This document shows positions 17,530-25,414 of a stretch of DNA of 64,000 bases, one piece after another (positions within the stretch are counted from its first letter, which is position 1; every line of letters begins with the position of its first letter). The position numbers were made by a program, and so were the translations under genes. The stretch comes from Candidatus Mediterraneibacter pullistercoris (GTDB lineage: Bacteria > Bacillota > Clostridia > Lachnospirales > Lachnospiraceae), in the NCBI GenBank assembly GCA_019116885.1, contig DXAU01000019.1:62001-126000 (forward strand), given 5' to 3'. Below the pieces are notes generated by a model, which did no database searches, was not told the origin of the DNA, and worked only from the letters and a program-made list of their open reading frames with translations.

Positions 17530-19551
17530 ATGAAAAGTATACGCACAAAACTTATCGTAGGAACTTCAACGGTCACTGCGATCTTCGTACTGACGCTGGG
17601 AATTGTGAGTGGGATACTCACCTATACAAGCGCTGACAGCCAGCTCAGACAGGGGATCGCATCGATGGCGGAGGTGGCTTCTGACAGAGTTACTGAGGAG
17701 ATCACGGGATATGTCCGTCTGGCCGAAGCTTTCGGCGGCCGCAGCGATATCGCCGATCCGGAGGTTCCGGTAGAACAGAAAGAGTCGATATTAAGTGCAT
17801 GGGCAGAAAAATATGGCATGCAGAGAGCCAATCTCCTTGATCGGAGCGGATACAGTCTTTTTGATGGAAACAGCTATGCAGACCGGGAATACTTCCAGAA
17901 AGGCATGCAGGGACAGACTTTTGTATCCACACCGGTTGTGAGCAAGGTTACAGGCGAGCTTACCATTATCGTTGCCGCCCCTCTGTGGCAGGACGGCCAG
18001 CCGGATACCACAGTAGTAGGCGTGGTATACTTTGTCCCGAAGGAGACGTTTCTCAATGACATTATGTCGGGCATTAAGATCAGTGAGAACGGATCCGCAT
18101 ACATGATTGATAATCAGGGCAATACAATCGCAGATACCACGCTGGAGACAGTTACCACTCAGAATATCGAGAAAGAGGCGGAATCCGACAGCAGCCTGTC
18201 AGCGCTGGCCTCGATCCATGCAGCGATGCGGGAAGGACAGAGCGGCGTGGGTGATTACACGATGGACGGCGTGGATAAAGTGGCCGGATATGCTCCGGTA
18301 GATGGAACTGAAGGATGGAGTCTTGCAGTAACGACGCTCAAGAGCGACTTTATGGGAGCTACGGTGCGTTCGCTTATCGTGGTTACTGTACTTGTCGTAC
18401 TCTCTCTGATTGTGAACTTCTTGTTTGTAAGGCGGATAGCGAAGAGGATCGCAGATCCGATCCGCAGATGTACGGACAGGATCGAGACTCTTTCCAAAGG
18501 CGACATTCATTCAGAAGTGCCGAAGATCGATTCTGAGGATGAGACAGGCAGACTCGCCAGGGCTACCTCGGAGATCGTTGACTGTCTCCAGGGGCTGATC
18601 CGTGACGAAGGGTACGTGCTTGGAGAGATGGCGAAAGGCAACTTCAATGTTACCGCAGACCAGTCTGTTTACCGCGGGGATCTGTTCAATATTCTGAAGA
18701 GTCTCAAAGGCATTAACCGCAGACTCACAGAGACGCTGCATGAGATCAGCGACGCTGCGGAACAGGTGGCGGCAGGTTCTGATCAGGTGGCGACAGGAGC
18801 GCAGGCGCTCAGCCAGGGAGCCACAGAGCAGGCATCCAGCGTAGAAGAGCTGGCGGCGACAGTAAATGAGATTAATGAAAAAGTCCAGGAAAATGCGAAA
18901 TTTGTGAAAAAGTCTAATGATGTATCTAATGAGGCAGGATCTCTCCTCATGGAAAGCATGGAGAAGATGCAGGCGATGAGTGAGGCAATGGAAGAGATTA
19001 GTTCCAGTTCCGGGGAGATCAGCCGCATCATCAAGACAATAGAGGATATCGCTTTCCAGACGAACATCCTGGCGTTAAATGCAGCAGTAGAGGCTGCGCG
19101 CGCAGGAAATGCAGGCAAGGGATTTGCTGTAGTTGCAGACGAAGTAAGATCCCTGGCGGAGAAGAGCGCAGAGGCGTCGAAGACCACTTCAGAGCTTATC
19201 GAGAGATCGATCCATGCTGTGGAAAACGGTATGAAGATTGCCACCGAGACTTCGGAGTCACTTCAGAATACAGCAACATCTGCGCGTGAGGCGATTAACC
19301 TGAACGGTGAGATCGACAAGAACTCCAGAGCCCAGGCAGAGGCTGTCGGTCAGGTAACTCTTGGCATCGACCAGATCTCAAGTGTGATCCAGACCAACTC
19401 AGCGACAGCGCAGCAGAGCGCTGCAGCAAGCGAAGAGCTGTCGGGACAGGCGGATCTGCTGAAGAAGACAGTAAGTGCTTTCCAGTTGAAGGACTTAAGT
19501 CTGTTCGACGAGGAAGAGGCGGCTATGACTTTGGATGAGCAGGAGGAGTAA
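17530..19551 (+). CDS. Methyl-accepting chemotaxis protein (Cache sensor, HAMP, MCP)
   Basis: The protein has an N-terminal membrane segment (about 10-30), an extracellular double-Cache-like sensor (about 35-280, with [16 protein letters not shown] and [14 protein letters not shown]), a second membrane segment (about 283-303), HAMP, and a C-terminal signalling domain. The hairpin tip reads [20 protein letters not shown], typical of MCPs. It ends without a CheR/CheB tether pentapeptide. I choose the ATG at 17530 after AAGGAG; an upstream in-frame ATG at 17497 lacks a good site. The gene stands alone between two terminators. The Cache ligand cannot be told from sequence, though amino acids or other small molecules are usual. 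Confidence 0.94.
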   Translation: MKSIRTKLIVGTSTVTAIFVLTLGIVSGILTYTSADSQLRQGIASMAEVASDRVTEEITGYVRLAEAFGGRSDIADPEVPVEQKESILSAWAEKYGMQRANLLDRSGYSLFDGNSYADREYFQKGMQGQTFVSTPVVSKVTGELTIIVAAPLWQDGQPDTTVVGVVYFVPKETFLNDIMSGIKISENGSAYMIDNQGNTIADTTLETVTTQNIEKEAESDSSLSALASIHAAMREGQSGVGDYTMDGVDKVAGYAPVDGTEGWSLAVTTLKSDFMGATVRSLIVVTVLVVLSLIVNFLFVRRIAKRIADPIRRCTDRIETLSKGDIHSEVPKIDSEDETGRLARATSEIVDCLQGLIRDEGYVLGEMAKGNFNVTADQSVYRGDLFNILKSLKGINRRLTETLHEISDAAEQVAAGSDQVATGAQALSQGATEQASSVEELAATVNEINEKVQENAKFVKKSNDVSNEAGSLLMESMEKMQAMSEAMEEISSSSGEISRIIKTIEDIAFQTNILALNAAVEAARAGNAGKGFAVVADEVRSLAEKSAEASKTTSELIERSIHAVENGMKIATETSESLQNTATSAREAINLNGEIDKNSRAQAEAVGQVTLGIDQISSVIQTNSATAQQSAAASEELSGQADLLKKTVSAFQLKDLSLFDEEEAAMTLDEQEE

Positions 19552-19580
19552 TTGCCGGTTCAGAGATAAGACGATAACAG

Positions 19581-19618
19581 AAGACTGCAGGAACATGCAT
19601 CTGCTCCTGCAGTCTTTT
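19581..19618 (+). terminator. Terminator after the MCP gene
   Basis: AAGACTGCAGGA (19581-19592) pairs perfectly with TCCTGCAGTCTT (19605-19616), followed by TT. It lies only 20 bp before the glycosyltransferase start, so that gene must be read from a promoter not obvious here or by read-through. Confidence 0.8.
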
Positions 19619-19637
19619 GGCGTAAGGAGATGAAAGT

Positions 19638-20987
19638 ATGAAAATAAAGAGAGGCGTAAAGCTCTCTCAGTGCATGATTGTGAAAAATGAAGAGAAAAAC
19701 ATCCGCCGCGCACTGGAGTGGGCAAAAGGGCTTGCATATGAACAGATCGTAGTAGACACTGGCTCCACAGACCGGACCGTGGCGATTGCCGAGGAAATGG
19801 GGGCGAAAGTGTATCATTTCCAGTGGATCGGCGACTTTGCCGCAGCCAAGAACTATGCCATCGAACAGGCATCCGGGGACTGGATTGCGTTTCTGGATGC
19901 AGATGAATATTTTACGAAAGAGGACACGGAGAAGCTCGGCCGACTGCTGGAGCGCCTGCAGAAGCACCTGAATGATCCAAGGGCGCCCCTGTTTATCCGA
20001 TGTGCCTTGGTGAATCTGGGCAACGATGGAAAACCTTTCATGGTGGCTGTACAGGACAGGATATTCCGGAATACTCCGCGTATCCGCTATCAGGGAAAGA
20101 TCCACGAGCAGATCGTACTGGATGGCGGCAAAGGGAAATGGCGGTTCCTGGACGAGCAGAAGTCTCTCTCCATCTTCCACACGGGATACACCAGCCAGGC
20201 CTATGCGGATACCGGAAAATCGAGGCGTAACCTGGAACTGCTGGAGAAAGAGATAGAAGAACATCCGGACAACTATAATAATTACGCCTATCTGGGGGAC
20301 AGTTATTTTATAGCAGGTGAAGAGGAGAAAGGGGAACAGGCTTACCTGAAAGCACTGTCCGGAAAGGTGCCGGAGCAGATCAAAAAGGTTAATCAGGTGC
20401 GGACGGCGAATACACTTCTCCGTTACTATACCAGATGTCCGGAACGGACTACAAGAGAAGAGATCCTGCGGATCGCCAAGTGCGGCGGATATCCGGATGA
20501 GGAGAATCCGGATCTCTACTACTTCCTTGCTTTGTGCATGTATGTCAGACGGGACTATGACAGGGCGTACCAGGAGATGCAGGAGGCGTTCCGAAGAATG
20601 GATAGTTTCAAAAGAGGCGATCCGGTATATATGCTCGGCGTACTGGACAAAGCGCTGATGCAGATGGCAAATACGTGCCGGAAGCTGGGGCTGATGCAGG
20701 AGACAGTGCGCTACAGCACGCTGGCTCTGAAGATGAATCCGCGCCTGGACAGCACGCTGGCGCGTCTCCTGGAGATTCTTAAGGATGAACGCGGAGAAGT
20801 GGAACATGCCGGCGGCACATGGGATTTTCTTGGAAAGCTGTACGATCTGAACAGTGTGTCCGATCTTATATTTATCTATAAATGCGCGAAAGCAGTTGAT
20901 TTCCCGGCGCTGGAAAACCGGCTTCTGGAAGCCATGCCGCAGGAGATGCGCGAAGAGGTGCTAAGAGCGACGGCGCCGTCAGACTAA
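19638..20987 (+). CDS. GT-A (family 2) glycosyltransferase with TPR-like region
   Basis: The N-terminal 230 residues are a family 2 glycosyltransferase: LSQCMIVKNEEKNIRRALEW, IVVDTGSTDRT, and the metal/sugar-nucleotide DxD in FLDADEYF (D87, D89). The rest (about 240-449) is helical and TPR-like (NYAYLGDSYFIAGEEEKGEQ), an architecture common in Clostridia GT2 proteins that modify flagellin or surface glycans. It lies between the MCP and a second FliD-like gene, so flagellin glycosylation is a reasonable but unproven role. No membrane segment is seen, so it should be cytoplasmic. A strong two-way terminator follows. Confidence 0.85.
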   Translation: MKIKRGVKLSQCMIVKNEEKNIRRALEWAKGLAYEQIVVDTGSTDRTVAIAEEMGAKVYHFQWIGDFAAAKNYAIEQASGDWIAFLDADEYFTKEDTEKLGRLLERLQKHLNDPRAPLFIRCALVNLGNDGKPFMVAVQDRIFRNTPRIRYQGKIHEQIVLDGGKGKWRFLDEQKSLSIFHTGYTSQAYADTGKSRRNLELLEKEIEEHPDNYNNYAYLGDSYFIAGEEEKGEQAYLKALSGKVPEQIKKVNQVRTANTLLRYYTRCPERTTREEILRIAKCGGYPDEENPDLYYFLALCMYVRRDYDRAYQEMQEAFRRMDSFKRGDPVYMLGVLDKALMQMANTCRKLGLMQETVRYSTLALKMNPRLDSTLARLLEILKDERGEVEHAGGTWDFLGKLYDLNSVSDLIFIYKCAKAVDFPALENRLLEAMPQEMREEVLRATAPSD

Positions 20988-21030
20988 CGAAGACAGAAGC
21001 AGCAGAGCTGCTGAGAAAAGAGATAATACA

Positions 21031-21084
21031 AAACAGGACCGGAAGTATTCTGCTCATATGCAGAAGACTTCCGGTCCTGTTTTT
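21031..21084. terminator. Bidirectional terminator between converging genes
   Basis: AAACAGGACCGGAAGT (21031-21046) pairs with ACTTCCGGTCCTGTTT (from 21067), flanked by A and T runs on both sides. It can end transcription of the glycosyltransferase on the plus strand and the FliD-like gene on the minus strand. Confidence 0.85.
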
Positions 21085-21100
21085 AACTCTGTTCAAAGGG

Positions 21101-22381
21101 TTAGATCAGATAATTCATCATGAGCCCTGCTGCGTAATAGTTACTCTGCAGATAGGCATTGCCGCCCATGAACATATTTGTGCCATAGTACGGCGCGTAG
21201 GATGAGAGCTGGTCTGACAGGTCGCCGTTGACAAGGGAGGCAGAATTCATGTTCATGCCGCCGAGTGCCTTGTTAAAAGCGGTGTCAGCAATGCCGCCCG
21301 TGCCGGAGATAAGATCTCTGACAAAAGCGGGATCCTTTTCCAGGCTTTCTCCAAGTACCTCTGGATCAAAGTTGAGCGTAGCGTCGTCGTTGACTGTGAT
21401 GCCAAGTACTTCAAGTGACTGTTCAGAGCCGAGTCCTCTGACAAGATTCCGGAGCTGACGGTCAACGCCTGTTCCTCTTCCATAATTGTCATTCAGGATC
21501 TCGAGCATATTATTGTAGTTTTTGACCAGATCGCTGAGCGCTGCCGCCGCTTTCTCAGGGTCGATATCCGACCGGATAGTGGTCTCTCCGGTTCCGGTCA
21601 AAGTAACACCTATCCTGCCTGCATTTACTGTGATGTCGTTCGTCGATGAAGTGTAGTCCCGCTGTACTCCGTTTTCTGTCACGGAATACTGAGCATTGGC
21701 CGCCGCTGTCTGTACAGCATCAGCGCCGCTGGCGCTTCCGAGATCACCGCTGACGGTAAATCCATAAGAAGTACCGGTCCTTGAGCTCTCGAGCTTCAGT
21801 GAGACGTCGCCGTTCTCCTCCACTATGGAAGCCGTTACGCCGATGCCGCTGTCATTGATCTGAGCAGCAGCGTCGCGAAGCATCTGAGCGTTTGTCCTGG
21901 CGCTGCCGTTTTCATTGAGAGCGCTGACCTGAATATCTACAGTTCCTCTGCTTCCGGTGATCGTGAAATCCATATCGGCTGATGCGGTGTCATACGCGCC
22001 TACAGCGTCGCTGACATTTGTCTGAGCCTGGGCGATCTGAGATACTTCAAGCTGGATCTCTCCGGTGGTGCGTACCGGCAGCCGTTCTGTGACGTCAGCC
22101 ACAGCGGTGTCAGAACTTGTGACTGCAAGATCCTGCATCACACCGGATGAATTCGTGCTCTTAAGCTCTGTTGCGGCCTGCATCAGAGAAGACATTCCTG
22201 ACGAATACTCTTTGACAAATGCCATGCTGTCCTTGATAGAATTGTTTACCGGCGAAACCGGAGTTACGGCCTCCTGGTATCTCGGATTGGAAGACAGCGC
22301 CTGTATCAGGCGTACATTGTTGGCTGCCGCCATGTAACTGTAGTAACCTGAGCCATAGGAATTAATTCCATTGATCCACAT
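21101..22381 (-). CDS. Second FliD-like (filament-cap family) protein
   Basis: The 426-residue protein has a FliD-like plan. The middle has VADVTERLPVRTTGEIQLEV and SQIAQAQTNVSDAVGAYDTA, like the FliD core. The C-terminal half has LVKNYNNMLEILNDNYGRGT, VLGITVNDDATLNFDPEVLG and SLEKDPAFVRDLISGTGGIA, as in FliD D1. The N-terminus (GSGYYSYMAAANNVRLIQAL) and C-terminus (Gly/Asn/Tyr-rich) differ from normal FliD ends, so it may not form the usual cap. It is shorter than the fliD product (796 residues). The ATG follows AAAGGAGGGACATAT. A sigma-D-like -10 lies about 90 bp upstream. Its role is unknown. Confidence 0.7.
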   Translation of the reverse strand: MWINGINSYGSGYYSYMAAANNVRLIQALSSNPRYQEAVTPVSPVNNSIKDSMAFVKEYSSGMSSLMQAATELKSTNSSGVMQDLAVTSSDTAVADVTERLPVRTTGEIQLEVSQIAQAQTNVSDAVGAYDTASADMDFTITGSRGTVDIQVSALNENGSARTNAQMLRDAAAQINDSGIGVTASIVEENGDVSLKLESSRTGTSYGFTVSGDLGSASGADAVQTAAANAQYSVTENGVQRDYTSSTNDITVNAGRIGVTLTGTGETTIRSDIDPEKAAAALSDLVKNYNNMLEILNDNYGRGTGVDRQLRNLVRGLGSEQSLEVLGITVNDDATLNFDPEVLGESLEKDPAFVRDLISGTGGIADTAFNKALGGMNMNSASLVNGDLSDQLSSYAPYYGTNMFMGGNAYLQSNYYAAGLMMNYLI

Positions 22382-22469
22382 ATATGTCCCTCCTTTCTTT
22401 TGGTATTACTGCACCTGACAATGACCAGACAGATGCAGCAGACAGAATATCATCTGTTCTTATTAAAAT

Positions 22470-22495
22470 ATATCGACAAAAGGCGGACAAACATA
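22470..22495 (-). promoter_or_regulatory. Possible sigma-D promoter for the FliD-like gene
   Basis: On the minus strand, TCGATAT (22470-22476) matches the sigma-D -10 well. The -35 at 15 bases (TATG, 22492-22495) is only a partial match to TAAA. It lies 89 bp before the gene start. Moderate support from the -10 and gene type only. Confidence 0.45.
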
Positions 22496-22542
22496 ACAGA
22501 GACGGGGTCCGGCAAATGAAAACAGGCAGATAAACCATGACA

Positions 22543-22677
22543 GACGAAAACCCGCCAGCCTTCCGGCTGACGGGCTTTCGTTGTTTTATTAGTTATCTAA
22601 AGGAATGAGAGTAAAGTGCGGTACCTTCTGGTACCATAACTTTATGAGGGGGAAAGATAGTTGTTTATCAACTATCT
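22543..22677 (-). ncRNA. Candidate small RNA, copy A (about 135 nt)
   Basis: Read on the minus strand this is a promoter, a 5' hairpin (GATAGTTG with CAACTATC, 22656-22676), an unpaired CCCCCTCAT segment, a middle hairpin (outer TAAAGT with ACTTTA, inner GGTACC with GGTACC), an unpaired CATTCCTTTAGATAACT segment, and a 16-bp terminator stem (22545-22580). The stem has two G-U pairs on the minus strand which would be A-C mismatches on the plus strand, so the minus strand is the structured one. A second copy at 27930-28071 keeps the same order with base-pair changes on both sides. I do not recognise a named RNA family. C-rich unpaired parts could bind ribosome sites (inference). Confidence 0.65.
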
Positions 22678-22678
22678 G

Positions 22679-22706
22679 ATTATAGTATAAGAGCAAATTG
22701 TGACAA
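22679..22706 (-). promoter_or_regulatory. Promoter of candidate small RNA, copy A
   Basis: On the minus strand TTGTCA (22701-22706), 16 bases, TATAAT (22679-22684). It would start transcription at the 5' hairpin (about 22673). The match to the vegetative consensus is strong. The cysteine desulfidase gene ends 110 bp upstream. Confidence 0.7.
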
Positions 22707-22815
22707 AAGTATGAGTGAACCATAAAAGAAGAAGGAAAATTATAAACTAAAACTAAAAAATGTATTAAGAGAGCTGTAGTTTAAGAGTTTTTGCAACCTA
22801 CACTGCGGAAAAATC

Positions 22816-24108
22816 TCACACAGAGTCCTCACCGACCATCAGGCGGATGATCTTATCGTTTGTCTCTTTCATGCCGTCTTTACCGAGCTGCCCGATCCCC
22901 CGTATCGTGCTCTCGATATCTTTCATGACGATTCCGTCTCCGCTTTTAAATTCCTGACCGTTTTTATACATATTGCAGCCAAGTATTCCCGCTTCCACAG
23001 AAAAGGCGATCTTAGCGGCGCAGGAAGCTTTAGCTCCGTCGCACACAATGCCTGATGTGATGGCAAGGGCGTTGACAACAGTGTGGATGACATCCTGGTA
23101 ATCACCGCCGCACAGATAGGCAATGCCAGCTCCGGCTCCAGCCCCTGCGCTTACTGCTCCGCAGTAAGCGGAGAGCGTACCAAGTCCTGTCTTCTCATGG
23201 ATGGCGACGAGATTGGAGAGCGCAAGCGCGCGGTAGAGCGTGTCTTTGTCAGTGTGAAGCTCCCGGGCATATTCGATCAGCGGCACAGAGCATGTGATGC
23301 CCTGATTGCCGCTCCCGGAGTTGATGATGACAGGGAGTTCGCATCCGTTCATGCGCGCATCGGAATCTGCGGCAGCTTTGGCTTTTGCTCTCACGGCGAT
23401 ATTATTTTCACAGGAGCTTAAGAGCACTGTGCCGATATTGGCGCCGTAGTCGCCGCGCAGACCTTCATCAGCGATCGCTGAATTATATTCGATCTGCCGG
23501 TCGAGGATATCTGCAATGTCCTGTGTATCAACGGAACAGATGAACTCCCAGATGTCTTCCATGTTCAGAAGACTACGGTCGGTGCGAGGGACTTTCTCTG
23601 CAGTATCGCCAGACAGCTCTTTCTGGAACAAAGTCCTGCCGTCTTTTTCGACGAGTACAATATTCGTATGGTAGTCAGCGATGCGGACTTTTGCATAAGA
23701 ATCTTCTTTATATTCGGTAATGACGATGTCAAATACATGCCCGCAGTCAATGTGTTCGACGTCGATCCGGACACTTTTGAGAAATGCACTGATCTCTGCG
23801 ATTTTCTGATCAGATACCTGGGAGATGACTTCCAGTTCTTTCTCAGGATCTCCGGCAATGATCCCTGCTGCGGCAGCGGCGGGCATGCCTTTGAGGCGGC
23901 CTGTGTTCGGAACGATTACACTCTTTACGTTCTTTATGATACTGCCGCTCACCTGCAGGAGTACACGGTCCGGCAGGGCGCCAAGCGCCGCTCGTGCTTT
24001 TGCTGCGGCATATGCCAGCGCTATGGGTTCCGTACAGCCGAAAGCAGGGACAAGCTCCTCTCTTAAAATCTCAGTATATGTCCGATAACGGATGTCATCT
24101 TTTTTCAT
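22816..24108 (-). CDS. cyuA: L-cysteine desulfidase (CyuA/UPF0597 family)
   Basis: The family breaks L-cysteine to pyruvate, ammonia and sulfide with an Fe-S cluster; it is related to the alpha chain of serine dehydratase. The 430-residue protein starts REELVPAFGCTEPIALAYAA, with C25 in the conserved FGCTEP motif. Further likely Fe-S cysteines occur in TAYCGAVSAG-like (LSAYCGAVSAG) and VCDGAKASCAAKI segments. INSGSGNQGITCSVP is also conserved. The ATG is preceded by AAGGAG. The gene is monocistronic, with its own promoter containing a palindrome, and is flanked on both sides by the candidate small-RNA units. Serine specificity cannot be excluded. Confidence 0.88.
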   Translation of the reverse strand: MKKDDIRYRTYTEILREELVPAFGCTEPIALAYAAAKARAALGALPDRVLLQVSGSIIKNVKSVIVPNTGRLKGMPAAAAAGIIAGDPEKELEVISQVSDQKIAEISAFLKSVRIDVEHIDCGHVFDIVITEYKEDSYAKVRIADYHTNIVLVEKDGRTLFQKELSGDTAEKVPRTDRSLLNMEDIWEFICSVDTQDIADILDRQIEYNSAIADEGLRGDYGANIGTVLLSSCENNIAVRAKAKAAADSDARMNGCELPVIINSGSGNQGITCSVPLIEYARELHTDKDTLYRALALSNLVAIHEKTGLGTLSAYCGAVSAGAGAGAGIAYLCGGDYQDVIHTVVNALAITSGIVCDGAKASCAAKIAFSVEAGILGCNMYKNGQEFKSGDGIVMKDIESTIRGIGQLGKDGMKETNDKIIRLMVGEDSV

Positions 24109-24177
24109 TGTATCTTTACTCCTTCAAAGCGTTTTATCTGATCGGAACTGATTCTCTCAGGTACAGATGCTAAGAAG

Positions 24178-24205
24178 ATTATAGCATGTACATGCTGTTT
24201 CAGAA
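24178..24205 (-). promoter_or_regulatory. cyuA promoter with internal 14-bp palindrome
   Basis: On the minus strand a -10 TATAAT (24178-24183) lies 16 bases from TTCTGA (24200-24205). The spacer holds the perfect palindrome AGCATGTACATGCT (24183-24196), placed as an operator would be between -35 and -10. The regulator is not known. Confidence 0.6.
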
Positions 24206-24254
24206 AGGTATATATGCTGCTGTTTTCACTGTTGCTCCTGCGCTTCTTCCATAG

Positions 24255-24323
24255 ACGGCGAAAACCCGCTAACCTTACGGCTAACGGGTTTCGTGTTGTT
24301 ATAGTTATCTAAAGGAATGAGAG
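24255..24323. repeat. 69-bp direct repeat, left copy (element end)
   Basis: Identical to 27929-27997 over 69 bp, including the terminator stem of the candidate small RNA and the segment TTATCTAAAGGAATGAGAG. The sequence diverges right after it. This looks like the attachment-site duplication left by an integrative element. It duplicates the 3' half of the small-RNA gene. Confidence 0.85.
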
Positions 24324-24456
24324 ACTATACTGTTTGATTATATTGTATTACAAGTTGTTATAAAGCATGTAAATACGGGGTTTCTCCAATCTGGTGCTTT
24401 TATAAATTGTTATAGTTGATTATGAAAAGGTGCCCCAAAGGTGTCCCGGCAAGGTT

Positions 24457-25089
24457 TCATTTCTTCCTGAATGAGTTTACCGCATTTACAACTGATGCTG
24501 CCGCAGTTGCTGTTGACGCTGTTGCGGTATCCTGCTGTAAACGTCTGATTTCTTCCTGAATCGCCATTTGATCCTGTTGGAATTGATGTGTTTCTAATAA
24601 GTTGTATGCTTCTTTCAGGCTGTCAGCGCGTCCCTCATTGATAAAATTCCATAGATGGTAAATGTCATAATAATTATAAAATTTTGCCGGAAAATCTTTT
24701 GCTCCGTTTTGATAGTCAGGATTATTCTTTGCCTGTTCCAATGCGCTAAGTGCTTCTGCGAGTTTATGGTCTGCGGGTTTTACATAGCGGTTCTGTTTCA
24801 TGTAGAGTACAATAGCGAGGAGTGCGCCAAAGAGGAGTGAACCACCAAGTCCTCCAATTTGTGGTGAGCCATTATGGTCAAGATAAAATAAATTTGTATC
24901 ATGCCCAATGAGCAACGCAACAAACCAAAATGCAAAACAAACTCCCAATACAATGATTCCTGCTTTCCATTTTTTTGTAGTCTTTTCATAATTCTGTTCA
25001 GCTTTATTGACGTTGCTCTCTGCTACTGCAACAGGAGCAGTTATCCTTTTCTTTTCTGCTAAATAGTTTAAAATTTCTTGCTTATTCAT
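24457..25089 (-). CDS. Hypothetical protein with two membrane segments
   Basis: I do not recognise the family. The 210-residue protein has a lysine-rich helical N-terminus (NKQEILNYLAEKKRITAPVA), two membrane segments (about residues 45-62, WKAGIIVLGVCFAFWFVALL; and about 82-97, GGSLLFGALLAIVLYM), a long helical C-terminal part with a coiled-coil-like stretch (QFQQDQMAIQEEIRRLQQDT) and an Ala/Thr-rich end. The ATG follows a GGAG-like site (AGGAGATAGGGT). It is the first gene inside the element, with an AT-rich upstream region, and lies on the strand opposite the recombinase. Function unknown. Confidence 0.65.
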   Translation of the reverse strand: MNKQEILNYLAEKKRITAPVAVAESNVNKAEQNYEKTTKKWKAGIIVLGVCFAFWFVALLIGHDTNLFYLDHNGSPQIGGLGGSLLFGALLAIVLYMKQNRYVKPADHKLAEALSALEQAKNNPDYQNGAKDFPAKFYNYYDIYHLWNFINEGRADSLKEAYNLLETHQFQQDQMAIQEEIRRLQQDTATASTATAAASVVNAVNSFRKK

Positions 25090-25189
25090 ACCCTATCTCC
25101 TATGTGTTTTGAATATTTTTATCTTGGTGTAAGGTTTAAAGTGTTAATCGCCGTTACCATCTCCTTTCAAAATTCCGAGATATAGGTTC

Positions 25190-25411
25190 TTATATTTTAT
25201 CATCCTCTCCCGGACGTTCCTCAATCCCATAATCCTCTCCCGGATATGTCCCCACGATGTCACAGGTTCCGTCCAGTATCTTCCATACCAAATGGGCCTG
25301 TTCTGCCTCCGTCAGGTCGTCTGACTGGGTACAGAAACGGAGCAGGTCAATGCTTTCTGTCCCATATTTCCTCCTTAGGGAGGAGAGGGATTCCCTGTCC
25401 TCCCGAATCAT
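25190..25411 (-). CDS. Small acidic hypothetical protein
   Basis: A 73-residue reading frame begins 3 bp after the stop of the lipoprotein gene, with only a weak ribosome site (AGGA), so it could be translated by coupling. It is acidic (LTEAEQAHLVWKILDGTCDI, then GEDYGIEERPGEDDKI). No motif or family is recognised. It may be a real small gene of the element or the remnant of a longer one. Confidence is low. Confidence 0.4.
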   Translation of the reverse strand: MIREDRESLSSLRRKYGTESIDLLRFCTQSDDLTEAEQAHLVWKILDGTCDIVGTYPGEDYGIEERPGEDDKI

Positions 25412-25414
25412 GTC

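Noticed and set aside
19560-20807. 415-codon minus-strand frame opposite the glycosyltransferase
   Set aside because: The plus strand carries clear GT2 motifs; the antisense frame has no recognised motif and crosses a terminator.
22561-22680. Plus-strand terminator and leader interpretation of the copy A hairpins
   Set aside because: Stem pairing contains A-C mismatches on the plus strand which are G-U on the minus strand, and consensus promoter boxes are on the minus strand.
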